Assembly (NCBI RefSeq): GCF_004143485.2
Contig: NZ_ML974132.1
Location: 198,920 to 262,919, forward strand
DNA from: Halorussus amylolyticus
Lineage (GTDB): Archaea > Halobacteriota > Halobacteria > Halobacteriales > Haladaptataceae
Length of the DNA stretch: 64,000 nt
Direction: 5' to 3'
The position numbers and the translations under genes are program-made. The notes under the pieces were generated by a model. It made no database searches and was not told the origin of the DNA. It worked only from the letters and a program-made list of their open reading frames with translations. Position 1 is the stretch's first letter. Each line of letters begins with the position of its first letter. Shown piece by piece: positions 6,395 through 14,957 of the stretch.

Positions 6395-8284
6395 ATGTCC
6401 GACTCCGGCCCAAACTCCGACGCCGGCCCCACCTCCGACTCCGAGTTCGATTCCGGTCGCGAATCCGGCCCCGGACCGAACGCCGACGGCGACCCGAGCG
6501 AATCGGCGGAAGTCGTGCGGGAGGCGGTCGAACGCTCCCGGAGCGGCGCGCCCGCGGTCGGTGCGGTCGTCCGCGACCGTTTCTCGTCCGACGAGGTGTT
6601 CCAGCGAATCGTCGCCGCGGCCGACGAGGAGATAACGTCGGGAAGCCGCGAACTGTTCTTCAGCGCGCTCGCGGGCGGGTTCGCCATCACCATCACGTTC
6701 ATGCTGTACGTCTCGATGACGGCCTCCACCGGGAACGACCCCGTGTTGAGCGCGCTGCTGTATCCGCTCGGATTCATCTACATCATCATCGGCGGCTACC
6801 AACTCTACACCGAGAACACCCTGCCCCCGGTCGCGCTGACGCTCGAACGGGTCGCCAGCATCCCGGCGCTGCTCCGGAACTGGACGGTCGTGCTGGCCGG
6901 AAACTTCACCGGCGGCGCGGCCGGTGCCGCCGCGCTCGCGTTCGGCGGCGTCCTCTCGCCGGAAGCCGCGACGGTGGCCGCCGACCTCGCCGAGAAGGGA
7001 GTCGCGACCGGGTGGTGGCCGCTGTTCTCGAAGGCGGCGTTCGCGGGCCTTATCGTCGCGGGCGTGGTCTGGGTCGAGTACGCCGCACGCGACACGATTT
7101 CCCGAATCGTCGTGGTCTATCTGGCGTTTCTGGCGATTCCGCTCGGCGGCCTGTACCACTCGGTCGTCTCGTTCACCGAGATGTTCTACCTCGTCCTGCT
7201 CGGCGACCTCGCCGTCCTCCCCGGACTGACCGATTTCGTCCTGCCGGTCCTGCTCGGGAACACCATCGGTGGCGTCGTGCTGGTCACGGTCGTCAACTAC
7301 TTCCAGACGACCGAGGAGCGAATCGAGTCCGCGCGGTTCGAGGGTGCCGACCGACAGCTCTCGATGCGCGAGTGGTTCCTCGGCGGTCTGGCGGGCCGGT
7401 CGTACGTCCCGCTCGTCGACACCGCCGAGACGCACGGCGGAAGCGCGGACTTCCGCGTGGTGGTCCCCATCGACAACCCCCGGGCTGAGTCGAGGCTGGT
7501 GGACCTCGCGTGTACGGTCGCCGCCAGACACGACAACGCGAGCGTTCACGCCGTCCACATCGTCCAGACGCCCGCTCGGGCGTCTCGGGGGTACGGCGGT
7601 CGCCGGAACGAGCGCATCGTGGCCGAGTCCGACGAACTACTCGAAAACGTTCGCGAGACCGCCCGCGACTACGACGTGGCGTTCGAAACCTCGACGGTCG
7701 TCTCCCACCGGTCGTTCGAGGAGATTTTCGACATCGCCGAGCGAAAGCGGGCAGACCTCGTGGTGATGGGTTGGGGCGACGACCGAATCTGGTCGGCGGG
7801 TCGGGCCGAGCGCACGCTCGACGACCTCACCAGCGCGCTCCCCGCCGACTTCCTCGTGTTCAAGGACCGCGGACTCGACCCCTCGAAAATCCTCCTACCG
7901 ACCATCGACAGCCCCCACTGCGGACTCAGCGCCGAAGTCGCCGCGGCGTTCCGCGACGCCATCGGGTCGGACATCACGCTCCTCCACGTCGTGGACGACC
8001 CCGAAGAGCGCGACGCGGCCGAGGAGTTTTTCGCCGACTGGGCCGCCGACAACGGACTCGACAACGCCGAAATCGTGGTCCACGACTCGGGCGACGTGGA
8101 GGGTGCAATCGCGAGCGAAGCCGCCGACAGCACGCTGTTGCTCCTCGGTGCGACCGACCGCGGACTGCTCTCGCGCCTCGCGACCGACTCGCTCCACCTC
8201 GACGTCGTCACCGAGGTGGACTGCTCGGTGGTGCTCGCCGAGCGAGCCACCCAGCGGAGCCTCCGGGAGCGTCTGTTCGGGTAG
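6395..8284 (+). CDS. FNT-family channel fused to two universal-stress domains
   Basis: The 629-residue protein has a disordered Ser/Asp-rich N-terminus (1-50), an FNT (formate/nitrite transporter, YfdC-like) membrane domain of about six helices (residues 85-310) and two C-terminal USP domains (about 348-490 and 495-629). The FNT part matches the stand-alone FNT gene at 36440-37396 closely (GFIYIIxGxYQLYTENTLPPVAL; PVLLGNTIGG). The tail ends RSLRERLFG and carries LLLGATDRGLLSRL, shared with the APC permease fusion at 26224. Transport of a small monovalent anion gated by stress or nucleotide signals is inferred. A TATA-like GGTTTAGTT lies about 30 nt upstream of the ATG. Confidence 0.85.
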   Translation: MSDSGPNSDAGPTSDSEFDSGRESGPGPNADGDPSESAEVVREAVERSRSGAPAVGAVVRDRFSSDEVFQRIVAAADEEITSGSRELFFSALAGGFAITITFMLYVSMTASTGNDPVLSALLYPLGFIYIIIGGYQLYTENTLPPVALTLERVASIPALLRNWTVVLAGNFTGGAAGAAALAFGGVLSPEAATVAADLAEKGVATGWWPLFSKAAFAGLIVAGVVWVEYAARDTISRIVVVYLAFLAIPLGGLYHSVVSFTEMFYLVLLGDLAVLPGLTDFVLPVLLGNTIGGVVLVTVVNYFQTTEERIESARFEGADRQLSMREWFLGGLAGRSYVPLVDTAETHGGSADFRVVVPIDNPRAESRLVDLACTVAARHDNASVHAVHIVQTPARASRGYGGRRNERIVAESDELLENVRETARDYDVAFETSTVVSHRSFEEIFDIAERKRADLVVMGWGDDRIWSAGRAERTLDDLTSALPADFLVFKDRGLDPSKILLPTIDSPHCGLSAEVAAAFRDAIGSDITLLHVVDDPEERDAAEEFFADWAADNGLDNAEIVVHDSGDVEGAIASEAADSTLLLLGATDRGLLSRLATDSLHLDVVTEVDCSVVLAERATQRSLRERLFG

Positions 8285-8294
8285 ACCTCTCGAC

Positions 8295-8888
8295 TTACGT
8301 CTCCTCGTCTCGCGCGCCGGGCGCGTGCGAGACATCTACGTCTTCGGGGTCGGGTTCGTCGCGGCCCCCGACGTGGACGTTCCCGTCGGCGTCCTCGACG
8401 TACACGTCGTCGGCGAACCCGCCCTCCGCGTAGGGGTGTTCGGGCTCTTCGAGCTTTTCGGGCGTTGAAGGAGCGTCGGGGATGCCGCCCGCGGGCGCGA
8501 ACTCGCCGAGCGGGTCGTCAATGGAGATACCATGACGCTCGAAGAAGTCGCTGTAGCGGTCGTAGTGGTCGCCGAGTTCGTCGGCCGGGAACTCCATCAT
8601 CTCGGTCCACCCGTGGTTGTAGAAGTCGAAGTTGGCCTGAATGTGGGTGATTTCGCGGGCCTCGGCTTCGGGCGCGCCTTGTTGGAGCGCCACGAGGTAG
8701 GTGTCCATCGTGGCGTCGAAGAAGGCGTCGAGGCGGTCGCGCCGGGCCTCGCGGTGTTCGGCGTCGGCCTTCCCGAGGAAGATGTCGGTGTGCATATCGA
8801 CCAGTTTGTCTTTCACGAGGTCGGAGACGACTGGAAGTTCGAGCGCCTTGCGCGACGCGAAGTGACGGACGTTCTGGCGGATTTTCAT
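8295..8888 (-). CDS. Conserved haloarchaeal protein, DUF6149-like
   Basis: The 197-residue soluble protein starts MKIRQNVRHFASRKALE. It has a helical N-terminal half, a central conserved stretch ITHIQANFDFYNHGWTEMMEFP and an acidic C-terminal tail. It resembles a haloarchaeal family I recall as DUF6149, with no known function. The ATG at 8888 is preferred over 8960 because similarity begins there and an AGCTTTTCA box lies about 25 nt upstream. It is divergent from the flavoprotein gene at 8993 and converges on the FNT-USP gene with a 10-nt gap. Confidence 0.65.
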   Translation of the reverse strand: MKIRQNVRHFASRKALELPVVSDLVKDKLVDMHTDIFLGKADAEHREARRDRLDAFFDATMDTYLVALQQGAPEAEAREITHIQANFDFYNHGWTEMMEFPADELGDHYDRYSDFFERHGISIDDPLGEFAPAGGIPDAPSTPEKLEEPEHPYAEGGFADDVYVEDADGNVHVGGRDEPDPEDVDVSHAPGARDEET

Positions 8889-8963
8889 GTGCGGGGGTTG
8901 GGGACGAACCGTGAAAAGCTCGTTCGTTCGTGAACCGCTAACACGATTGCGAGATAGCAATCC

Positions 8964-8971
8964 ACTTTAAC
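8964..8971 (+). promoter_or_regulatory. TATA box of the flavoprotein gene at 8993
   Basis: ACTTTAAC is centred about 26 nt before the ATG at 8993, consistent with a leaderless mRNA. Confidence 0.55.
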
Positions 8972-8992
8972 CCCGACGCAGAAGATTCGGTT

Positions 8993-10243
8993 ATGAGCGA
9001 GTCGTACGTGATAATCGGTGACGGAATCGCGGGGAGTTCGGCGGCCGAAACCCTCCGCGAGGAGGCTCCGGACGCCGACGTAACCGTCATCACAGACGAA
9101 GGTGAGGCCCTCTATAACCGCATCCTCATCAAGGAGTTCGCCAAAGGCAAACTCCCGGAAGCACCGATTTCCATCCACGAACCCGAGTGGTACGACGACC
9201 GAGACATCGACCTCGAACTCAACACGTTCGTCACCGGCGTCGACCCCGATGCCCACGAGGTCCACACCCACGACAGCGGCACCTACGAGTACGATAAACT
9301 CCTCGTGGCGACCGGCGGCACGCCGACCAGTCTGTCGAGTTTCGGCATCGAGAACGCCGACGCCGAGGGCGTCCACCACTTCTGGACGTTCCAAGACGCC
9401 CGCAAGATTCAGGAAAACGCGAGCGAGGCCGACACCGGCGTCGTCGTCGGTGCGGGCCTCCTCGGTATCGACCTCGCGGCGGTCTGTGCCGCCCAGGAGG
9501 TCGACGCCAAGTACATCATGCGCGGCAACCGCTGGTGGCGCTACGGTCTGAGCCTCGACGGCGCGGAAATCATCCACGACGCGCTCGAAGAGAAGGGCGT
9601 CGAGTGCGTCTTCGAGAGCGGCGTGGACCACTTCGAGACCGACGCCGACGGGCGAGTCGTCTCGACCGTGGACGCCAACGGCGACGAGTTCGACAGCGAG
9701 TTCGTGGGCGTCGCGGTCGGCCTGAACTTCAACACCGAGTTCCTGCAGGGCGCGGACGTCGAGGAGGACAACGGCATCGTGGTGGACCAGTACATGCAGA
9801 CGAGTACCGAGGACATCTACGCCGCGGGCGACATCACCCGGTACTACGACGTGATTCTCGACGAGTACGCCCAAAATGGCTCGTGGGGGTCCGCGAAAGA
9901 GCAGGGTCAAATCGCCGCCGAGAACATGGTCGCCGACGGCGAGGAGTCTGAGTTCCGGTGGGTGTCGTCGTACTCCATCACCCACTTCGACTTCCCGTTC
10001 CTCAGTTTCGGCTTCCCGACGCTGGGCGACGACGAATGCGAGGCCAAGTACAGCGACACCGAGTGGCGTCGGCTCTCGTTCAAGGACGGCAAATTGGTCG
10101 GCGGCGTCCTCATCGGTGACATCGCGCCGCAGGGCAACTACAAGGACCTCATCCGACGCGAAGTCGAGGTCGCCGACCAGAAGGACGTGCTGTTGGAAAA
10201 GCAGTTCGACCCCGAGGAACTCGCGATTCCCCAGGAGCAGTAG
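8993..10243 (+). CDS. FAD-dependent pyridine nucleotide-disulphide oxidoreductase family protein
   Basis: The 416-residue protein starts with FAD motif YVIIGDGIAGSSAAETL (residues 5-21). It has a second dinucleotide motif VVVGAGLLGIDLAAV (about 147-161) for NAD(P)H and the closing FAD motif EDIYAAGDI (about 276-284). No CxxxxC redox pair follows the first motif, so it belongs with the rubredoxin/ferredoxin reductase and NirB-like branch rather than disulphide reductases. Electron acceptor and substrate are unknown. It is divergent from the DUF6149-like gene. Confidence 0.8.
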   Translation: MSESYVIIGDGIAGSSAAETLREEAPDADVTVITDEGEALYNRILIKEFAKGKLPEAPISIHEPEWYDDRDIDLELNTFVTGVDPDAHEVHTHDSGTYEYDKLLVATGGTPTSLSSFGIENADAEGVHHFWTFQDARKIQENASEADTGVVVGAGLLGIDLAAVCAAQEVDAKYIMRGNRWWRYGLSLDGAEIIHDALEEKGVECVFESGVDHFETDADGRVVSTVDANGDEFDSEFVGVAVGLNFNTEFLQGADVEEDNGIVVDQYMQTSTEDIYAAGDITRYYDVILDEYAQNGSWGSAKEQGQIAAENMVADGEESEFRWVSSYSITHFDFPFLSFGFPTLGDDECEAKYSDTEWRRLSFKDGKLVGGVLIGDIAPQGNYKDLIRREVEVADQKDVLLEKQFDPEELAIPQEQ

Positions 10244-10330
10244 CGTCCGCAAATCGGCGTCGAGTATTCTCTGAGAATCGTTCTCCGCTGAGAGTTACGG
10301 TTGTCCGGAATCTTCGGTCTATTTGGAGCT

Positions 10331-10343
10331 GTATTTTAAATAC
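10331..10343. promoter_or_regulatory. AT-rich palindrome upstream of the nhaC locus
   Basis: GTATTT and AAATAC arms flank one T. It is the centre of an AT-rich stretch (10315-10400) in the 311-bp gap before nhaC. A transcription-factor site is plausible but unproven. Confidence 0.35.
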
Positions 10344-10390
10344 ATAGGGTAGAAATATGAATACTTACCAGTATGTGGAGTTTCGGTAGG

Positions 10391-10400
10391 TTTATTTATT
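10391..10400 (+). promoter_or_regulatory. TATA-like box for the small ORF-nhaC transcript
   Basis: TTTATTTATT would place transcription start near 10420, about 22 nt before the small ORF at 10443 and about 135 nt before nhaC. Confidence 0.45.
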
Positions 10401-10442
10401 ACACCCGTAGATGACAGTTTGTAGCACGGCACAGGTGCACAC

Positions 10443-10565
10443 ATGTCATACGAATGCACGACAGACGGCGACTTCGAGACCGAAGACCGACCGATGCACA
10501 CCCCGACTTCGGCCGGGTCCGGCATCGAATCGAACGCGGAGACGGAGGGTACCGATGGCTGCTGA
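10443..10565 (+). CDS. Candidate 40-residue upstream protein overlapping nhaC
   Basis: An ATG at 10443 opens a 40-codon frame starting MSYECTTDGDFE and ending GTDGC. Its composition is acidic and Thr-rich and third positions are mostly G/C, as in real genes here. It ends with TGA at 10563-10565, eleven bases inside nhaC, so translation could be coupled. It follows the TATA-like box at 10391. I know no homologue; it could be a small regulator of the antiporter, a leader peptide, or chance. Confidence 0.4.
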   Translation: MSYECTTDGDFETEDRPMHTPTSAGSGIESNAETEGTDGC

Positions 10566-12213
10566 GACGTTCGGCTTGATTTCGCTCGTGCCGCCGTTTC
10601 TCGCGATTGTCCTCGCGATAGTTACCCGCAAGCCCATTCTCTCGCTGTTCCTCGGAATCTGGTCGGGGGCGGTGATATTCACGGGCGGCCACGGCGTCGT
10701 TCAGACGCTCGAATGGGTCGCGGGGTCCATCGGGGACGAGAGCCTGTTCAATCCGAAGATAATGATGATTGTGCTGTTCCTCGGTGCGGGAGTCGCGCTC
10801 ATTTGGCGACTCGGCGGCGCGGCCGCCATCGCGAACGCCGCGACATCGCGACTCGACACCCAGCGCAAGGTCGGACTCGGAACGTGGATATTCGGCATGC
10901 TGTGGTTCTTCGGCGACTACTCCAACACCGCCATCGTCGGAACCACGATGCGGGAAATCGCCGACGAGATGCGAATCTCGCGCGAAAAGCTCTCGTACAT
11001 CATCGACTCGACCGCCGCGCCGGTCGCGACGTTCGGGATTTCGAGTTGGGTGGTCTACCAACTGAGTATGATACGCGAGGGGTACGACGCCGCCGGAATC
11101 GAGGCCGGGACCGACGCCCCCGCCGCGTTCGCGCTCTTCATCCAGAGCGTGCCGTTCAACATGTACTGCATCTTCGCGGTCGTGATGGTCGGCATCATCG
11201 TCATCACCCAGCGTGACTTCGGCGAGATGCTCGACGCAGAACACCGGTCGTGGAAGGAGGGGAAGGTCCTCCGGGACAACGCGGTCCCGATGCAGAGCGC
11301 CGAGGAGAGCCTTGGCGAGATGCTGACCGACTCGCCCCAGCTCCGGTACTTCCTCGTGCCGGTCGGGTCGCTCATCGTCGTCGTGTTCTCGGGTGCGATT
11401 TACACCGGGCTTCAAGCCGCTGAATCTAATGTATCTTTACTGGATGTCAACAGTATCTCCGGCTTCTTCAGTATGCTTTTAGATGTGGTGGGTAACGCCG
11501 ACTTCGTCAGCGCGCTCCTCTGGGGCACGTTCACGATGGTCTCGGTCGGAATCGCGATGGGCGTCCTCGGTGGCCTCGCGGACCTCGACGAGGCGATGGA
11601 CACCGTCATCGACGGCTTCAGCATGATGCTGACCGCGCTCTCGATTCTGGTGATGGCGTGGACCATCGGCACCGTCACGACCGAACTCGGGACGGGTGTC
11701 TTCGTCACGAACGTCGCCGAGCAGTTCGTGACTCCGCTACTCCTTCCGGTCGTCGTCTTGCTGGCATCGGCGCTCATCGCGTTCTCGACCGGCACTTCGT
11801 GGGGGACGATGGCAATCGTCACGCCCATCGCGGTGCCGCTGGCGTGGAGCGTCGCCGGTGGGACTCCCGAACTCCTGCCCGCCGCAATCGGTACGGTGTT
11901 CAGCGGAGCCATCTTCGGCGACCACTGTTCGCCCATCTCGGACACCACTATTCTGTCCTCGACGTTCACGGGGGCGGACCACATCGACCACGTCCGGACC
12001 CAGATGTACTACGCGGTGACGGTCCTGACCGTCGCCATAACGATGCTTCTGGTGTGGGGTGCGACCAGCGTCACACCGCTGGTGTTGCTCCCGGTCGGCG
12101 TCGTCGCGCTCTACGGACTGGTCTACGTCCTCTCGGAGTGGGACGCCAACCGCAAGGACGTGGTCCCGCAGGCCGCGCGCGCACCGCGCGAAGCGTCGGC
12201 GTCGGACGACTGA
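10555..12213 (+). CDS. nhaC: Na+/H+ antiporter, NhaC family
   Basis: The 552-residue membrane protein has about twelve hydrophobic segments, starting LISLVPPFLAIVLAIVTRKPILSLFLGI, and NhaC-family signatures such as SSWVVYQ, FSTGTSWGTMAIVTPIA and FGDHCSPISDTTILSSTF. It should exchange cytoplasmic Na+ (or related ions or solutes) for external H+. The ATG at 10555 follows GGAGGGT and begins the conserved region; the longer in-frame extension to 10411 is Arg/Thr-rich and unlike the family. It is followed by a run of ten T. Confidence 0.85.
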   Translation: MAAETFGLISLVPPFLAIVLAIVTRKPILSLFLGIWSGAVIFTGGHGVVQTLEWVAGSIGDESLFNPKIMMIVLFLGAGVALIWRLGGAAAIANAATSRLDTQRKVGLGTWIFGMLWFFGDYSNTAIVGTTMREIADEMRISREKLSYIIDSTAAPVATFGISSWVVYQLSMIREGYDAAGIEAGTDAPAAFALFIQSVPFNMYCIFAVVMVGIIVITQRDFGEMLDAEHRSWKEGKVLRDNAVPMQSAEESLGEMLTDSPQLRYFLVPVGSLIVVVFSGAIYTGLQAAESNVSLLDVNSISGFFSMLLDVVGNADFVSALLWGTFTMVSVGIAMGVLGGLADLDEAMDTVIDGFSMMLTALSILVMAWTIGTVTTELGTGVFVTNVAEQFVTPLLLPVVVLLASALIAFSTGTSWGTMAIVTPIAVPLAWSVAGGTPELLPAAIGTVFSGAIFGDHCSPISDTTILSSTFTGADHIDHVRTQMYYAVTVLTVAITMLLVWGATSVTPLVLLPVGVVALYGLVYVLSEWDANRKDVVPQAARAPREASASDD

Positions 12214-12230
12214 GCGATTTCGGCGAGTAA

Positions 12231-12240
12231 TTTTTTTTTT
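12231..12240 (+). terminator. T10 terminator after nhaC
   Basis: Ten consecutive T lie 18-27 nt past the nhaC stop, an unusually long T-run for this GC-rich sequence and a strong archaeal termination signal on the plus strand. Confidence 0.7.
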
Positions 12241-12276
12241 GCGGCGTGACACTCGATTGCGGCCGGTGACTCGAAG

Positions 12277-12627
12277 CTACGAGTCCGCTCTCTCGCGCTC
12301 GAACGCGGCCCCGGCGACGAACCCGAACATGGCCAGGCCCCATCCGAGCGTCGCCACCGCGACGTTCGACCCGGATTCGATGCCCGAGAGGAGCGCGAAT
12401 CCACTGAAGGTGAGAACGCCGACGAAGACCGCATTCATCCAGTTCGATTCGTCGGGTCCCCAGAACAGTTCGGGAACGTGAAATGCGATGGCGGTCCCGA
12501 AGCCGTACACCTGCGCGATTCCGACCAGTAGAGGGAGTACGCGCGAAACGGGCGAGACGAGCGCGACCCCGACAGTCACCGCGACACCGACGAGGGAGGC
12601 GACTGCGTAGCGGGCGAATCGGTTCAT
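12277..12627 (-). CDS. Small four-helix membrane protein, unknown function
   Basis: The 116-residue protein has four hydrophobic segments (residues 6-24, 30-50, 65-82 and 88-108) and a charged C-terminus (ERERADS). No family is recognised. It converges on nhaC and is divergent from dnaG; the 243-bp gap to dnaG holds TATATATATG near 12725 and TTTTAAG near 12793, candidate promoter elements. Confidence 0.55.
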   Translation of the reverse strand: MNRFARYAVASLVGVAVTVGVALVSPVSRVLPLLVGIAQVYGFGTAIAFHVPELFWGPDESNWMNAVFVGVLTFSGFALLSGIESGSNVAVATLGWGLAMFGFVAGAAFERERADS

Positions 12628-12870
12628 GGGCGACGTGTCTCGTGTCGGATAAAAAATCGTTCGTCACAGCTGACCGTCGTGTTTCGCGATGGACCGTCTC
12701 GCCGAGCGCGACATCTCCGAACGCAGATATATATGCCACCACCGTCCCGCGAGTCCCACTGGTGACGACAGGTATTTCAGTCGTGCTGTGTCATTTTAAG
12801 ACATCCATGCCCGCGTTCACGCACATGGACACATCACCATCCAGCCCCTCACACGGGCAGTTCACCACAC

Positions 12871-14462
12871 ATGGACGATACAGCCAAATACGTCATCCAC
12901 GCCGACATCACCGCGGACGGGGTGGTAGAGCGGAGTGACGTCGTCGGAGCGGTCTTCGGCCAGACCGAAGGCCTGCTCGGCGACGACCTCGACCTCCGCG
13001 ACCTCCAACAGTCCTCGAAACTCGGTCGCATCGACGTGGATGTAGACAGTCAGAACGGACAGTCGTTCGGCACGATTACCATCGCGTCGAGTCTCGACAA
13101 AGTAGAGACCTCCATCCTCGCGGCCGCGCTCGAAACCATCAGCAGGGTCGGGCCGTGTCGCGCCAGCGTCTCCATCGCTGGCATCGAGGACGTGCGGGCC
13201 GCCAAGCGCCGGACGGTCGTGGACCGCGCGAAGGAACTCCTCTCCGATTCGTTCGACGAGGACGTGATGACCTCCCGCGAGATTCTCGAAGAGGTCAGAC
13301 AGAGCGTTCGCGTCGAGGACATCGCGGAGTTCGAGGGCCTGCCCGCTGGGCCGCGCGTCGACGATAGCGACGCCATCATCGTGGTCGAAGGCCGGTCGGA
13401 CGTGCTGAACCTCCTGCGCTACGGCGTCAAGAACGCCGTCGCGGTCGAGGGCACCAACGTCCCCGATTCGGTCGCCGAACTCACCCAGAACCGAACCGTC
13501 ACGGCCTTTCTCGACGACGACCGGGGCGGCGACCTCATCCGGAAGGAACTCTCGCAGGTCGGCGACATCGACTACGTCGCGTTCGCGCCCGGCGGAAAGT
13601 CGGTCGAGGACCTCGCACGCCACGAGGTCATGTCGGCGCTCCGGAGCAAGCGCCCCTTCGAGGCGTCGATGGTCGAGGGCGAAGCCGACGCCGAGGACGA
13701 CTCCGATTCGGACGCCGAACCGGCGTCTCGCTCGAACACCGGAACGGCGGCGGGGGGACCCCCGGGGGGGTGGGCCCCCCCCGGCCCCGCGTTAGAACCC
13801 CGCGAACCCCCCGGAGGGGGGGGGGGGCCCCGCGGGGGGCCCCCCCCCCCCCCCCCGACGCGACTTTCGACGCCGACGACGCCGGAGTCGAGGAGTCGGC
13901 GGGACCCGCCGCGACGGACGGGAGCGCCCATCCCGCGCCCGAGACCGACGACTCGGCGAGTCCCGAGACGCCCGAGACGCCCGAAACGCCCGACGACGTG
14001 GCCGAATCGCCCGACGCCGGTCCCGCGACCCCCGACCTCGAATCCGCGGTGAGAGCCGAGTCGGGCGTCGAATCGACCACCGCCGAAGCCGAGTCGCTGG
14101 CGTCGAACGCCGGTTCGGAGACCGCTTCGGAATCGGCGGACTCGGCCGCGTTCGCGGCCGAGTCCGCCGAGCCGACGACCCTTCGCGAACACGTCGAGCA
14201 CATCGTGGACGCCAAAACCGGGGCCGCCCGACTCCTCGACGAGTCGCTCGGCGTACTCGCGGAGGTGTCCGCCGAGGAGACCTTCGACGCGGTCGAATCC
14301 GCCGACGAGGTGCCCTACGCGGTGGTCCTCGACGGCACGCTCGACCAGCGCGTCCTCGACGTGGCGGCCCAGCGCGGCGTGAGTCAGGTCGTGGCCGCCG
14401 AGTTCGGCGACTTCGTCAAACAGCCCGCGAGCGTCCGGATTCGGACCGCCGACCAGTTTTAA
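12871..14462 (+). CDS. dnaG: Archaeal DNA primase DnaG, frame broken in the linker
   Basis: The N-terminal part matches archaeal Dna[24 protein letters not shown] opening written here only by its first residues [12 protein letters not shown], then a TOPRIM domain with Glu173 (VVEGRSDV) and DDD at 215-217 (FLDDDRGG). After about residue 290 the sequence enters a G/C homopolymer patch (13749-13856) and continues in another frame from 13857, through an acidic Pro/Glu linker to the conserved C-terminus ([17 protein letters not shown] to 14462). Archaeal DnaG is a bacterial-type primase homologue that also associates with the exosome in some archaea. Both halves look intact and the break is in a low-complexity linker, so an assembly error is more likely than a pseudogene. 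Confidence 0.85.
13749..13856. other. G/C homopolymer patch, probable assembly artefact
   Basis: About 108 bp consist almost only of G and C runs (up to 12 G and 18 C) with mirror-like blocks. Nothing else in the window resembles it. It coincides exactly with the dnaG frame change, so base calls here should not be trusted. Confidence 0.75.
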
Positions 14463-14504
14463 TCCGCCGAGCGTCTCGGGCGCTGTTTTCGGGATACTCC
14501 GTTT

Positions 14505-14957
14505 TCAGGATACTCCGTTTTCGAGGTCCCGGTTCAGCACGCGGGCCTCGCTCCCGTCGGCGTAGAAATCTTCTTCGCGTCCGACTTCCTCGAAGCCCAT
14601 CGACTCGTAGAGCCGTCTCGCGGCGTCGTTTTCGGGGTGGACGGTGAGCCGAGCGCGAGAACAGCCCTCGGCGCGGAGGCGGTCGAACGCCGCCGCGAGG
14701 AGTCGCCGCGCCCTCCCCTCGCGTCTGTAAGCGGGCGCGACCACGATTTCCGCGACGTAGGCGGTCTCGCCGTCGTGGAACGCCGTGAGGTAGCCAGCGA
14801 GGCCGTCGTTCGTCCCGGAGTCGTCGCTCGTCGTGGAAACGAGCAGGAGCGGCGGTCCCTCGACTGCGTAGTCGAGGAGCGGCGGATTCGGCTCGCGGAG
14901 ATGGGCCTGAATCTCGCGGAGTCGGTCGCGGTCGTCGGGCGTTCCGTCGCGAATCAC
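14505..14957 (-). CDS. GNAT-family N-acetyltransferase
   Basis: The 150-residue protein starts at GTG 14957 (VIRDGTPDD) and has a complete GNAT core: strand VAEIVVAPAYRREGRARRLL (acetyl-CoA pyrophosphate loop, RxxGxA) and NDAARRLYESMGFEEVG. Its start overlaps the stop of the DUF92 gene as GTGA, implying translational coupling; the pair form one transcript. The substrate is unknown. A longer frame on the same strand extends to 15947, but upstream of the GTG it is Arg/Gly-rich shadow of the DUF92 gene. Confidence 0.75.
   Translation of the reverse strand: MIRDGTPDDRDRLREIQAHLREPNPPLLDYAVEGPPLLLVSTTSDDSGTNDGLAGYLTAFHDGETAYVAEIVVAPAYRREGRARRLLAAAFDRLRAEGCSRARLTVHPENDAARRLYESMGFEEVGREEDFYADGSEARVLNRDLENGVS

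Noticed and set aside
5534-7558. 674-codon minus-strand frame across the oxidoreductase and FNT genes
   Set aside because: Spans two sense genes and an intergenic gap with low-complexity composition; shadow.
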